Positions 35,111-44,600 of a DNA stretch of 64,000 nt are shown here, piece after piece (the first letter of the stretch is position 1; every line of letters starts with the position of its first letter). This DNA is from Chryseobacterium sp. 52 (GTDB lineage: Bacteria > Bacteroidota > Bacteroidia > Flavobacteriales > Weeksellaceae). A model generated the notes under the pieces. That model saw nothing but the letters and a program-made list of their open reading frames with translations. It did not search any database and was not told the DNA's origin. The stretch is taken from NCBI RefSeq assembly GCF_002754245.1, contig NZ_PEEX01000001.1:2894001-2958000 (forward strand). Direction: 5' to 3'. Made by a program: the position numbers and the translations under genes.

Positions 35111-36250
35111 CTAAAGGTTTTTTTGAAGATGCTCCAGCGCCTGAATAATCACTTCATCTTTCTTAGCAAAACTGAACCTTACATAATCTGAGTTCTGCCG
35201 TGAATTATAAAACGCAGAAAGTGGTAGACAGGCCGTTTTTTTCTCTACTGTCAGCCATTTTGAGAACTCTACATCAGTCATCGTTTTAGAGATATTCCTG
35301 AAATTGACGATCTGAAAAACACTTCCTTCAGCCTTTTTTGTTGCTTCTAAAGGGGTAAGGGCTATCATGTCATTAAATATATCCCTCTTATTCTGCATCG
35401 CACGACGGTTTTCTGACGAGTCAAATACTTCCAGATATCTCGCCAGTGCATACTGTGCCGGAGCATTGGCGCTGTATGAAATATACTGCTGATGACATCT
35501 GAATTTTGCCGTTAGATCTTCCGAAGCCAGCAGATAGCTTACCTTCCAGCCGGAAGTGTGAAACATTTTTCCAAAAGAAAAAATACAGAAAGTCCTGTTT
35601 TTCAGTTCCGGATGAAGAAAAGAACTGTAATGCTCAATCCCGTCATAGCAGTACGTATCATAAATCTCTTCTGAAATCAGGTAAATTTCCTGATGCTTGA
35701 TCAATTCATACAGATGGTTCCAGTCAGATTGTTTCCAGATCGTTCCTGTAGGATTTTGTGGTGAATTGACAATAATAGCTTTCGTTTTCTCAGAAATACA
35801 CTTCTGAAGTTTCTCCCAGTTTATCGTAAAATCATGATCAAGATCATAATACACCGGAATACCATTATTTAAAACAACAGAAGGTCCATAGGTATAGTAA
35901 GACGGTTGAATAATAATAACTTCATCTCCTTGATTTAAAATGGATTTAAGGGCCGTATATAAAGCAAAGGTTGCGCACGGAATAACCGTTACCTCATTTT
36001 CTTTAAGTTTGATACTGTTTGTCCTTGCCGTATTGAAGGTGATAATGTTTTTTATAAGCAAAGGATTTCCTGCAAGCGGTTCATAATGATGACAGTTATG
36101 TTCTGTAGCTTCCTGTAAAAATATTTTCAGCCGGTTGTCAATATCAAAATCAGGAAGACCTAAAGAAAGATCAAAACTGTTATGTTTTGCGGCAAGTTCA
36201 GACATTTCCGTAAAAAAGGAATAATGTGTGAATCCGTAAACTTTTTCCAT
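35111..36250 (-). CDS. PLP-dependent aminotransferase, methionine aminotransferase (YbdL)-like
   Basis: A 379-residue fold-type I aminotransferase. Blocks are SLGLPDFDID, YEPLAGNPLLIKNI, VIPCATFALYTAL, NSPQNPTGTIW, ISEEIYDTYCYDG and the PLP lysine motif FSFGKMFHTSGWK. The Gly-Lys-x3-His-Thr-Ser-Gly-Trp-Lys string is characteristic of the KAT/YbdL group. These use methionine, glutamine and aromatic amino acids with 2-oxo acids. It is cytoplasmic. No pathway neighbours; it is probably monocistronic. Confidence 0.9.
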   Translation of the reverse strand: MEKVYGFTHYSFFTEMSELAAKHNSFDLSLGLPDFDIDNRLKIFLQEATEHNCHHYEPLAGNPLLIKNIITFNTARTNSIKLKENEVTVIPCATFALYTALKSILNQGDEVIIIQPSYYTYGPSVVLNNGIPVYYDLDHDFTINWEKLQKCISEKTKAIIVNSPQNPTGTIWKQSDWNHLYELIKHQEIYLISEEIYDTYCYDGIEHYSSFLHPELKNRTFCIFSFGKMFHTSGWKVSYLLASEDLTAKFRCHQQYISYSANAPAQYALARYLEVFDSSENRRAMQNKRDIFNDMIALTPLEATKKAEGSVFQIVNFRNISKTMTDVEFSKWLTVEKKTACLPLSAFYNSRQNSDYVRFSFAKKDEVIIQALEHLQKNL

Positions 36251-36371
36251 CTATGTTGCATTTATATCAAATATAAGGAAAAAATGGTCACGTAATTAAT
36301 TCAAAAATGATAGCAGATTGATATTGTTATTTTTGTTCCGAATTTTAATAACAGATCTGTCAGTCAGATTC

Positions 36372-36944
36372 TTATTTTGACATAATCTGATCCATATAAG
36401 CCTTGTTGTCCCAGAATAAATATTCTTCACTCATCGTTCCGTCTTTTTTCCATATTCCGATGGTTACCATTGGAAGCTTAAATTTTTTACCGGTTGGCTG
36501 TATAAATGTACCGTCACCAAGAGGCATTGGCTTTGTGAAAGTACCCTCCATATATCCCATTACTGCCGTGATATTTCCGCTTCCGATTTTTATAGGATGT
36601 TCTTTGATTCTGGTATCCGGAGCATATACAAACATGGCATCAAGTGTTTTAATGTGTTGATCTAAGCCTTTTTCGGTGTGTCCGTCTGGAAAATGTACAA
36701 GAATATCCTTTGCATGACTTTCATGAAGTCTTGTCCATTCTCTGTTACTGAAGACTGTAAAGTCTAATGTATCGAATGTTGCCAGGTTTTTAGAAATAAA
36801 TTCATTGGCTGCAGTTAATTCTTTGATTTGTTGCAGGGCTTTTTCATTTTCACCTGTCTTTTTACTTTGTGCATTAACGGTAAAGCCAGACAGTGTTGCC
36901 ATTGAAACAGCAATGATTGCTTTGGTGATGAATGATTTTTTCAT
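36372..36944 (-). CDS. secreted SnoaL/NTF2-like (ester cyclase) protein
   Basis: A 190-residue protein with a signal peptide (about 1-25, ends VNAQ). The cone-shaped NTF2-like domain has DTLDFTVFSNREWTRLHESHAKDILVHFPDGHTEKGLDQHIKTLDAMF and GTFTKPMPLGDGTFIQPTGKKFKLP, the order seen in ester cyclase/SnoaL proteins. Catalysis is not established for secreted members. An AraC regulator lies immediately upstream on the same strand and may control it. Confidence 0.8.
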   Translation of the reverse strand: MKKSFITKAIIAVSMATLSGFTVNAQSKKTGENEKALQQIKELTAANEFISKNLATFDTLDFTVFSNREWTRLHESHAKDILVHFPDGHTEKGLDQHIKTLDAMFVYAPDTRIKEHPIKIGSGNITAVMGYMEGTFTKPMPLGDGTFIQPTGKKFKLPMVTIGIWKKDGTMSEEYLFWDNKAYMDQIMSK

Positions 36945-37028
36945 GTCGTTTCTTTTTTAAATTAGAGTACAAATTTCCAAAATAAAACACATAAAAGAAT
37001 AACACTTATCAGAACAATAGTTGTGATT

Positions 37029-37859
37029 TTAGGAAATGAGTTTTTCCATTTCTTTTCGGTATTCTGAAGGAGTAAAGCCCGATCCTCTCTTAAAAGCATG
37101 AGTGAAGTAGGTTTTTTCATTAAAACCCAGTTCATATCCAATCTCAGAAATAGTTTTGTCTGTAGTAATCAGCAGGTTTTTAGCTTCAATCAGTTTTCTG
37201 GTTTCAATGATTTTGGATACACTTTGATGCAGAATATCCTGACAAATTATATTAAGATTTCGTGCGCTCATAAAGAGCTTATCAGCATAAAAATTAACAT
37301 CTTTTGGTTCCTTGTAATGTTCGTCCAAAAGTTTTAAAAAGTTCCTGAAAGTATTACTCTGGATCTTTTTGGACTCATCATTATTAAGGTTAAGTTTCTT
37401 TCTGTCAGATTCAATAATAGCAAACAGGCTTTTAAGTAATTGACGAATGATAGATAAATCGGGACTAGATTGAGAATATTCCTGATAAATAATTTCACAA
37501 ATTGTATTGAGGCGGTCAAAGCATTCATCGGCTTTAAGAGAAATATTCGCTTTGTCATGATACGCTGCATATAACTGAAAGACAGTATCAGCAATAAATT
37601 CACTTTTAAAACGGAGCGCCCAGATATCACATTTCCCGTCTTTTGCCAATGGCTTTGCTCTATGTAATTTTCCTTGGGCAATGAAACTTACAAATGGAGA
37701 ATCGATAGTGTGCGATTTGAAATCGATGAAATGCTCTAATTGACCAAATCTTCCAATAAGTAATTCTTCAAAATCATGATGGTGCGGATCATTTTTCAAT
37801 TGATTGATCCGTTCCGATTCGGTAATATCGAATTTAATTATTTTAAAGATTTCATTCAT
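37029..37859 (-). CDS. AraC family transcriptional regulator
   Basis: A 276-residue one-component regulator. The N-terminal cupin-like sensing half shows HHHDFEELLIGRFGQLEHFIDF and FVSFIAQGKLHRAKPLAKDGKCDIWALRF. The C-terminal AraC double helix-turn-helix (about 175-272) shows ISEIGYELGFNEKTYFTHAFKRGSGFTPSEYRKEM. The effector is unknown. It precedes the secreted SnoaL-like gene by 84 bases and may activate it; such regulator-target pairs are common in Chryseobacterium. Confidence 0.9.
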   Translation of the reverse strand: MNEIFKIIKFDITESERINQLKNDPHHHDFEELLIGRFGQLEHFIDFKSHTIDSPFVSFIAQGKLHRAKPLAKDGKCDIWALRFKSEFIADTVFQLYAAYHDKANISLKADECFDRLNTICEIIYQEYSQSSPDLSIIRQLLKSLFAIIESDRKKLNLNNDESKKIQSNTFRNFLKLLDEHYKEPKDVNFYADKLFMSARNLNIICQDILHQSVSKIIETRKLIEAKNLLITTDKTISEIGYELGFNEKTYFTHAFKRGSGFTPSEYRKEMEKLIS

Positions 37860-38098
37860 ATACTTGATATCAGAAAATTGAATTTAAAGATTTCGTTACA
37901 AACAGTAATCTATGGAAAATACCTAAGATTAACCTTAATTTATCCAAAGAATTTTAGCTATACTAATTTAAAATTTTATACAGTATCTCAACAATCGATT
38001 TCTATGGAGTTATTATATACCATCACTTGTCATGAACTCCCATCATCTGACTTTTTGTATTCAATAAAATTTGTTATTTTTAAAAAAATTATTATCAT

Positions 38099-39142
38099 AT
38101 GAAAAAACTACTTATTCCGTTGTTGGGTCTGGCTGTACTGGTCAGCTGCGGAACAGCGAAAACTTCCGAAGGAACTTCCGCTCCGTCTTCTTCTGTAGCA
38201 AAAGGAAATGACGGATTTCTCTCTGCATATAAGACCATTAAAGCTGAGGAGTTAAAGAAAAACTTATACGTCATCGCTTCTGACGAAATGGAGGGCAGAG
38301 ATACAGGAAGTCCGGGACAGAAAAAGGCGGGTGAGTATATGATCAATTATTACAAAAGCTTAGGGATTGCTTCTCCTAAGGTATTAGGATCCTACTATCA
38401 GAAGGTTCCTGCTGAATTTATGAAAAAAAGAGGCGGAGGAAATCTTCCTGATTCCGAAAATATTCTGGCTTTTATTGAAGGAAGTGAAAAACCCAACGAA
38501 ATAGTGGTGGTTTCCGCACATTATGACCATGTAGGAACCAAGAATGGAGTAGTCTATAACGGAGCTGATGATGACGGAAGTGGTACGGTAGCCGTGATGC
38601 AGATCGCGAAAGCTTTTAATGAGGCTAAAAAGGCAGGAAAAGGACCAAAAAGATCGATTCTCTTTCTTCATGTAACTGGAGAAGAACATGGGCTCTTTGG
38701 GTCTGAATACTATACCAGCAACCCCGTATTTCCGCTTGCCAACACGGTAGTTGACCTGAATATTGACATGATAGGCCGTGATGATGTTGAAAACAGAGGA
38801 AAACAGTACGTTTATGTCATAGGTTCTGAAATGCTGAGCTCTCAGCTTAAAGTAATCAATGAAGCAGCCAACAAGAAGACCAATAATTTGGAATTAAACT
38901 ATAAATATGATGATCCGGCAGATCCGGAACAGTTGTATTACCGTTCAGACCATTATAATTTTGCTAAAAATAATGTTCCGGTCGCTTTCTTCTTTGACGG
39001 TATTCATGAGGATTATCACAAACCGACAGACGATCCTGAGAAAATTGATTATCCGTTATTGGAAAAGAGGACTCAGCTTGTTTTTGCCACTGCATGGGAA
39101 ATTGCAAACAGGGCAGAAAGAATTGTGGTAGATAAAAAATAA
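38099..39142 (+). CDS. M28 family zinc aminopeptidase, lipoprotein
   Basis: A 347-residue metallopeptidase. Signal with lipobox LVSC (Cys17). The M28 zinc-binding motifs occur in order: VVSAHYDHVG, NGADDDGSG, HVTGEEHGLFGSEYY (catalytic Glu-Glu), NIDMIGRDD and the distal His in FFDGIHEDYHKPTDD. It is probably anchored in the outer membrane and removes N-terminal amino acids from peptides, feeding nutrient uptake together with secreted endopeptidases such as the S9 and S8 enzymes. A hairpin follows. Confidence 0.92.
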   Translation: MKKLLIPLLGLAVLVSCGTAKTSEGTSAPSSSVAKGNDGFLSAYKTIKAEELKKNLYVIASDEMEGRDTGSPGQKKAGEYMINYYKSLGIASPKVLGSYYQKVPAEFMKKRGGGNLPDSENILAFIEGSEKPNEIVVVSAHYDHVGTKNGVVYNGADDDGSGTVAVMQIAKAFNEAKKAGKGPKRSILFLHVTGEEHGLFGSEYYTSNPVFPLANTVVDLNIDMIGRDDVENRGKQYVYVIGSEMLSSQLKVINEAANKKTNNLELNYKYDDPADPEQLYYRSDHYNFAKNNVPVAFFFDGIHEDYHKPTDDPEKIDYPLLEKRTQLVFATAWEIANRAERIVVDKK

Positions 39143-39148
39143 TTTAAA

Positions 39149-39189
39149 GGTAACCTCAAAGGTGTTTTTTTAGAGTCTTTGAGGTTACC
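39149..39189 (+). terminator. long hairpin after the M28 peptidase gene
   Basis: GGTAACCTCAAAG (39149-39161) pairs perfectly with CTTTGAGGTTACC (39177-39189). The T run is inside the 15-base loop rather than after the stem. A competing short hairpin (ACCT-CAA-AGGT followed by GTTTTTTT) could act as the real terminator, so two exclusive folds are possible. Confidence 0.6.
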
Positions 39190-39220
39190 CTAATAATAGA
39201 TTGATAAAGAATTAACGATT

Positions 39221-39664
39221 ATGATGATCCGTGAAGCCAGGTTGGAAGATATCCCTCAGATCCAGCTGGTCAGAAACTCTGTGAAAGAAAATACCCTTTC
39301 TGATCCTTCGTTGGTTACCGATGCAGACTGTGAAGAATTTTTATTTGAAAGAGGAAAAGGCTGGGTATGTGAAATTGAATCGCGTATCATAGGTTTTTCC
39401 ATTGCAGATCTGAAGAAAAGAAATATCTGGGCGCTTTTCATCCATCCTGATTTTGAAAATCTGGGAATTGGGCGAAAGCTTCATGATATCATGCTTGACT
39501 GGTATTTTGAACAGACGCAACAGAATGTGTGGCTGGGAACTGCACCAGGAACAAGAGCAGAAATATTCTATAGAAAGTCTGGCTGGCAGGAAGTTGGAAC
39601 ACATGGAAAATGGGAGATCAGGTTTGAAATGACTTATAATAACTGGAAAAACAGAAAAACATGA
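39221..39664 (+). CDS. GNAT family N-acetyltransferase
   Basis: A 147-residue acetyltransferase. IREARLEDIPQIQLVRNSVKEN opens the GNAT fold, the strand WVCEIESRIIGFSIADLKKRNIWALFIHPDFENLGIG leads to the acetyl-CoA loop LGIGRKLHDIM, and FYRKSGWQEVG is motif B. The substrate is unknown. The Gln/Arg-x-x-Gly-x-Gly signature is reduced to NLGIG, which is still acceptable. Its stop overlaps the start of the VOC protein by 4 bases (ATGA). Confidence 0.88.
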   Translation: MMIREARLEDIPQIQLVRNSVKENTLSDPSLVTDADCEEFLFERGKGWVCEIESRIIGFSIADLKKRNIWALFIHPDFENLGIGRKLHDIMLDWYFEQTQQNVWLGTAPGTRAEIFYRKSGWQEVGTHGKWEIRFEMTYNNWKNRKT

Positions 39665-40023
39665 CACAAGGTGTAAAATCAATCAGACCCTTTATCGGAG
39701 CTGAGAATTTTGAGATAAGCAGAAATTTTTACAGAGATCTGGGTTTTGAGGAAGTAATTCTTGATCCTAAATTATCCGTGTTTAAAAAGCAGGAAACAGC
39801 CTTTTATCTTCAGGATTACTATACAAAAGACTGGGTAGACAATACCATGATCTTTATGGAAGTGGATGATACAGAAGACTTCTGGAAAGAGCTTCTGACT
39901 TTGAATCTTACCGAAAAATATGAAAAGGTGAGATTGACACCTGTAAGAACAATGGACTGGGGAAAAGAATGCTTTGTACATGATCCGTCCGGGATCTTGT
40001 GGCATTTTGGAGAATTTTTTTAA
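39661..40023 (+). CDS. VOC (glyoxalase/bleomycin-resistance) superfamily protein
   Basis: A 120-residue single vicinal-oxygen-chelate module. FIGAENFEISRNFYRDLGFEEVILDPKLSVFK is the first beta-alpha-beta-beta unit, and VRLTPVRTMDWGKECFVHDPSGILWHFGEFF the second. These are typical of small bleomycin-resistance-like proteins, which dimerise to bind ligands or metals. The function here is unknown. It is translationally coupled to the GNAT gene, suggesting a joint role in detoxifying one compound class. Confidence 0.85.
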   Translation: MTQGVKSIRPFIGAENFEISRNFYRDLGFEEVILDPKLSVFKKQETAFYLQDYYTKDWVDNTMIFMEVDDTEDFWKELLTLNLTEKYEKVRLTPVRTMDWGKECFVHDPSGILWHFGEFF

Positions 40024-40038
40024 TGATAGAACGACAAT

Positions 40039-40539
40039 ATGATTTACGCTTTTGATACGTATTATTATGAAGACTATGCAAATACGGTTTGTATTGCATT
40101 TGAAGACTGGACTTCCGAAAATGAGTCTGAAATTTTTACAGAAAAAACAGAGATTACCTCTGATTATGAAAGTGGTGCTTTTTATAAAAGAGAGCTGCCA
40201 TGCATTTTGAGTTTACTGAAGAAAATTGAATTGAAAGAAGGGGATGTCATCATTGTAGACGGATATGTTACCCTTGATAACGATGGTAAAATAGGTCTCG
40301 GAGGTTACCTGTATGAAGACTTAGATCAGAAATACCCCATCATTGGAATTGCAAAAAACGAGTTTGCATCACCGGATTCCCAAAGAAGAAATGTCTTAAG
40401 AGGAGAGAGTAAAACGCCGCTATTTCTTACCGCAAAAGGTGTAGACGTGGATGATATACTGCCTAAACTGGAACAGATGCACGGTTTATACAGAATGCCC
40501 ACACTGCTGAAAAAGCTGGATCAGATGTCCAGAGCTTAA
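40039..40539 (+). CDS. endonuclease V-like protein, short variant
   Basis: A 166-residue protein that retains the endonuclease V layout. Asp6 lies in the first strand (YAFDTYYY), Glu52 in FYKRELP, and Asp74 in VIIVDGYV, followed by GLGGYL and YPIIGIAKNEF. Endonuclease V nicks DNA or RNA beside deoxyinosine/inosine. Two points are odd: it is about 50 residues shorter than E. coli Nfi, and the conserved His after VDG is not seen. The metal triad appears intact, so activity is possible. It starts 15 bases after the VOC gene in the same run. Confidence 0.75.
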   Translation: MIYAFDTYYYEDYANTVCIAFEDWTSENESEIFTEKTEITSDYESGAFYKRELPCILSLLKKIELKEGDVIIVDGYVTLDNDGKIGLGGYLYEDLDQKYPIIGIAKNEFASPDSQRRNVLRGESKTPLFLTAKGVDVDDILPKLEQMHGLYRMPTLLKKLDQMSRA

Positions 40540-40708
40540 TGATTTTCACAAACCATTAAATTTTTCCCATAATACCTATAGTGAAATTTTGGTGGTAATT
40601 GATAGATTTTCAATCGATTGCCATCATTTGTTTTTCAAAATTTCAGATTATTCTGCAAAAAGTGATAAATATCATTCGTTTGTTATTTTTATTGATTCTA
40701 AATAAATA

Positions 40709-40716
40709 TAAATTTG
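40709..40716 (+). promoter_or_regulatory. candidate -7 element of the GEVED protein gene
   Basis: TAAATTTG exactly matches TAnnTTTG, 22 bases before the ATG at 40739. A TTTG lies further upstream (40679-40682) at wider than usual spacing. Confidence 0.35.
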
Positions 40717-40738
40717 TCTCAAGAAAATAAAGGAATAC

Positions 40739-41533
40739 ATGAAGAAATTATCTACTCTTTCTGCCGTAATGTTCTGTATGATGATGAATGCACAGTATTG
40801 TATGCCGTCATTTCAGTATGGAGCCGACAGCAACATGATCACCAACGTTAGTTTTGGAACAATCAATAATACATCCCCTTCACAGTCCGGAACTACCCAG
40901 GCTTATGAAAATTTCACGTATAAGTCTACGGATATTAAGGCGGGAAACAGTTATCAGATTTCTGTAAAAGGGCCTTCCAGTACTTTTCCAAGTGATGTTG
41001 TAGTTTTTATTGATTTTAATAAGAACGGCAGTTTTGATGATGCAGGAGAAAGCTTTAACATCGGAAGACTTGAAGCTGCTAATCCTTTCAATGCAATGAC
41101 CATCACGGCTACAATTGCTGTTCCTGCCAATACAACATTAGGGGTTACCAGAATGAGGGTGCTTAAAAACACAAATACAGCAGCTTATTCTAACCCGAAT
41201 GCTGCAAACTCCATCAGCACGGCTTGTGATACAGGCTTACGGGCAGGGCAGGCAGAAGATTATACTTTAAATATACTCGCTTCCAATCTGGCGACATCTG
41301 AAGTCACGAAGAAGGCTACCGCCAAAATTTATCCTAATCCCACATCCGGTTCTGTAGATGTGAAAACGGAAGAAGGACTTGAAAAGTATGAAATATACAG
41401 TTTGTCAGGCCAAAAACTTATAGAAGGAAAATCAGCTGTTGTCAGTATGGACAGCCTTACACCGGGAACTTACCTGATCAGAATCTATACAAAAGATAAA
41501 AAAACTATTACTGAAAAGATCATTAAAAAATAA
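40739..41533 (+). CDS. GEVED-domain surface protein with T9SS sorting domain
   Basis: A 264-residue secreted protein. Signal peptide about 1-18 (ends MMNAQ). The GEVED domain spans about 40-180, with VVVFIDFNKNGSFDDAGE and the closing GQAEDYTLNI. A type IX sorting domain is at the C-terminus (about 195-264, AKIYPNPTSGSVDVKTEEGLEKYEIYSLSGQ split by the usual Gly turns, and LTPGTYLIRIYT). GEVED domains are accessory modules in adhesins and secreted peptidases. Here it stands without a catalytic domain, so a binding role is likely. A terminator follows. Confidence 0.9.
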   Translation: MKKLSTLSAVMFCMMMNAQYCMPSFQYGADSNMITNVSFGTINNTSPSQSGTTQAYENFTYKSTDIKAGNSYQISVKGPSSTFPSDVVVFIDFNKNGSFDDAGESFNIGRLEAANPFNAMTITATIAVPANTTLGVTRMRVLKNTNTAAYSNPNAANSISTACDTGLRAGQAEDYTLNILASNLATSEVTKKATAKIYPNPTSGSVDVKTEEGLEKYEIYSLSGQKLIEGKSAVVSMDSLTPGTYLIRIYTKDKKTITEKIIKK

Positions 41534-41575
41534 GAAACACTTATCTAATCATATCCATATCAATTTTTGTTTTTT

Positions 41576-41607
41576 AACCGGCAGATTATATCTGTCGGTT
41601 TTCTTTT
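41576..41607 (+). terminator. terminator of the GEVED protein gene
   Basis: AACCGGCAGA (41576-41585) pairs with TCTGTCGGTT (41591-41600), with one G-T wobble, over a 5-base loop. TTCTTTTTT follows. Confidence 0.85.
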
Positions 41608-41643
41608 TTGTGTACTGCTTATCTATTGTATCTAAAAGAATTG

Positions 41644-44600
41644 TTATAATGGCTTGGATTCCAATATTTCAAGCAAATCATGTTTTGAAAGCTTCTGAAT
41701 ACCACTTCCCTCCGTCTGAAGAAGATTTTGTGCCAGTTCATTTTTCCTTTTCTGAAGGCTTAAAATCTTTTCTTCCACAGTATCTGAACAGATCAGACGT
41801 ACAGCAATTACATTTTTAGTCTGGCCTATACGGTAACTGCGGTCAATAGCCTGGTTTTCCGCTGCAGGATTCCACCATGGATCTACCAGATAGATATAAT
41901 CAGCCTGAGTAAGATTGAGCCCGACACCGCCAGCTTTTAAACTGATCAGAAATACGCGGACCTCTTCATTCTCCTGGAAATTATTAACGGCTTTACCTCT
42001 GTTTTTGGTCTGCCCCGTAAGGTATTCAAACGGAATCTTTTTACGTTCAAGTTCAGCTTTAAGTAAATCCAGCATCTCTACAAATTGTGAGAACACTAGG
42101 ATCTTATGGTCTTTAGATTTACTCTGGATCTGTTCCATCAGTATTTCTATTTTCACGGCATGCTCACCGGAATAGCCCTCTTTTAAAAGGACCGGAGAAT
42201 TACATATCTGTCTCAGTCGGGTAAGTCCGGTCAGAACGTGCATGCTGTTCTTATTGAGATCGTCATCATCATTGGCCGCAATAAATTCACGGAGTTCTTT
42301 TTCGTACGCATCATAGATCTTACGCTGCTCAGCATCCATTTCGCAATAAATAACCATCTCTGTTTTTTCAGGAAGCTCTTTGGCAACCTGTTTCTTGGTT
42401 CTGCGGAGAATAAAAGGCCTTATTTTCTGCTGAAGTTCCTGCGCCCGCAGGCCATATTCAAATTTGTCAATAGGAACGGCGTAAATGTCTTTAAAATACT
42501 GTTTGCTTCCCAACAGTCCGGGACAGGCAAAAGAAAGCTGGCTGTAAAGATCAAAAGTGTTATTTTCAATAGGAGTTCCTGTAAGAACGATTCTGTTCCT
42601 CGATTGCAGCAGGCGGGCTGCTTTATATCTTTCCGAATTAGGGTTTTTAATGGTCTGTGATTCATCCAGAAAAACATAATTGAACCGGAAGTCTTTCAGA
42701 AAACGGATATCCGAAAGAAGCATGCCATAGCTGGTAAGTACCACTTCATATTCAGCCATATGTGCTGAGGCTTTCAGTCTGTCTGCCCCATAATGGGTCA
42801 TCACCTTTATCGAAGGAGCAAATTTGTTAATTTCTTCCTGCCAGTTGAAGAGCAGGGAAGTAGGAACCACAACAAGATGGGTGGTATGTCCGCGTTTTTC
42901 CCGCTGAGAGAGCATGAATGCAATCACCTGAAGTGTTTTTCCCAGTCCCATATCATCAGCCAGACATCCGCCGAAATTGAAACTGTCCAGAAAATTCAAC
43001 CAGTTCAGTCCGTCATGCTGATAATCTCTCAATACCGCATGCAGTCCTTCAGGAATATCAGTTTGGGGAATTTCTTTGACCGATGAGAACTGAAGAGCGT
43101 AAGAAGAAAGTTCCTCCTGTACTTCTTCGCTTAAAACTTCTTTTTCAAACAGAGAGGATACCTCCGTAAAGCTTATTTTAGGAATTTTAAGATCTTCAGC
43201 ATCAATTTCTCCAATTCGGAAAAATTCATTCATTCTGCTTATCCATTCTTCCGGAAGAACCCCAAGTGTCCCGTCATCCAGCTGTACAAATTTACTTCTG
43301 TTCCGGATGGCACGGTGAAGCTGTTTTAAGGCAGCATCTTTCTGTCCGAAACTTACCTTTAATTTCGCGTTGAACCAGTCCAGGCCGCTGGTAATCTGGA
43401 TATCTATTTTAGCACGGTGCGAATTAAGTTTATTGTTTTTAAGTTCATTGAACCCAAGTATGACAACACCTTCATTTCTCCAGAGTTCAAAGGCATGAAG
43501 AAACCAGTCTTCATCCAGTAATTTATCCTTATGCAGATAAAAATAATCATAGCCATCCATCTGGGCTTCAAAATCAGGATGCTGTTTCATGATGAGAGAC
43601 GTAAAGCGGGCTTCTTCCGCATCACTTCTGTCAATTTTAAATACATTTCCGTTCTGGTCTGTCCCAAAAAGCTGTTTTCTGGAATAAACAGGCACTTCGG
43701 CCTTGCCATACTTCATGACCGGAGTGAGTGCAATATAATTTCCCTGTTGACGAAGGTAAATGATTCTTTCGTTTCGGTGTTTTTTCTCTTCAAGCTGTAC
43801 AGGAGTTGCAGGTTGTATGTAGCTGTAATTAATATGAATGCGTTGTTCCAGTGAAGCAAGAACAGTCTGCGTGAATGCTTCATATTTAGAGGCATGAACA
43901 AGCAGGATCTCATTATTGGCTTTAAAAAATTTCAGGACCCTCAGCATATCGGGATCATCTACAAAGCTGAAGGTATTTCTGCTGTAGACAAAATAGTCAT
44001 TTCTGATTATTACATTTTTAAACGGAATAGACATATCATTGAATTCCAGCTCACCCGTCACCTCATAAAAAGGTTGTTTTTTGAACACGCTAAGCTGTAT
44101 TTCTGCGTCCAAAACTTCAAGATGTATGGGAACAAGAGATTTTGATGAAACGGTTTCAGACAGCTCCCGGTCATGATAATAGGTTTCCAGTCCCAGAGGA
44201 TTCTGTACAATCAGCTTTAAAGCTTCCAATTCAGCCGCATTATAATCTTCGTTATAATTATTCTGAAATGCAGAAACTGCGGTGTAGAATTTAATATGCT
44301 GCGGCTCTTCAGCCTTCCAGATCAGCTGCATAGCATCAACAGGATTCACAGGATTCTTGATCTTTCCGGACTGCGTGGTCTCAGCCTCCATCAGTGAAAA
44401 GTTCAGATGGCTGTAATAACGGTGCCTGCCGATGACCAGTATTTTCATTCTTCCGTTTTCCTGCAAAGCCAATTCATCAATAATTGAAGTACGCTGAGGA
44501 AGAAGATGCTGTTTAAAAACATCCTCGTCTATTGGAAGCATCTCTTTAATCTTAGGCAGTGCCTGAATTTTACCGTCAGTATATTCCAATTCGAAATAAA

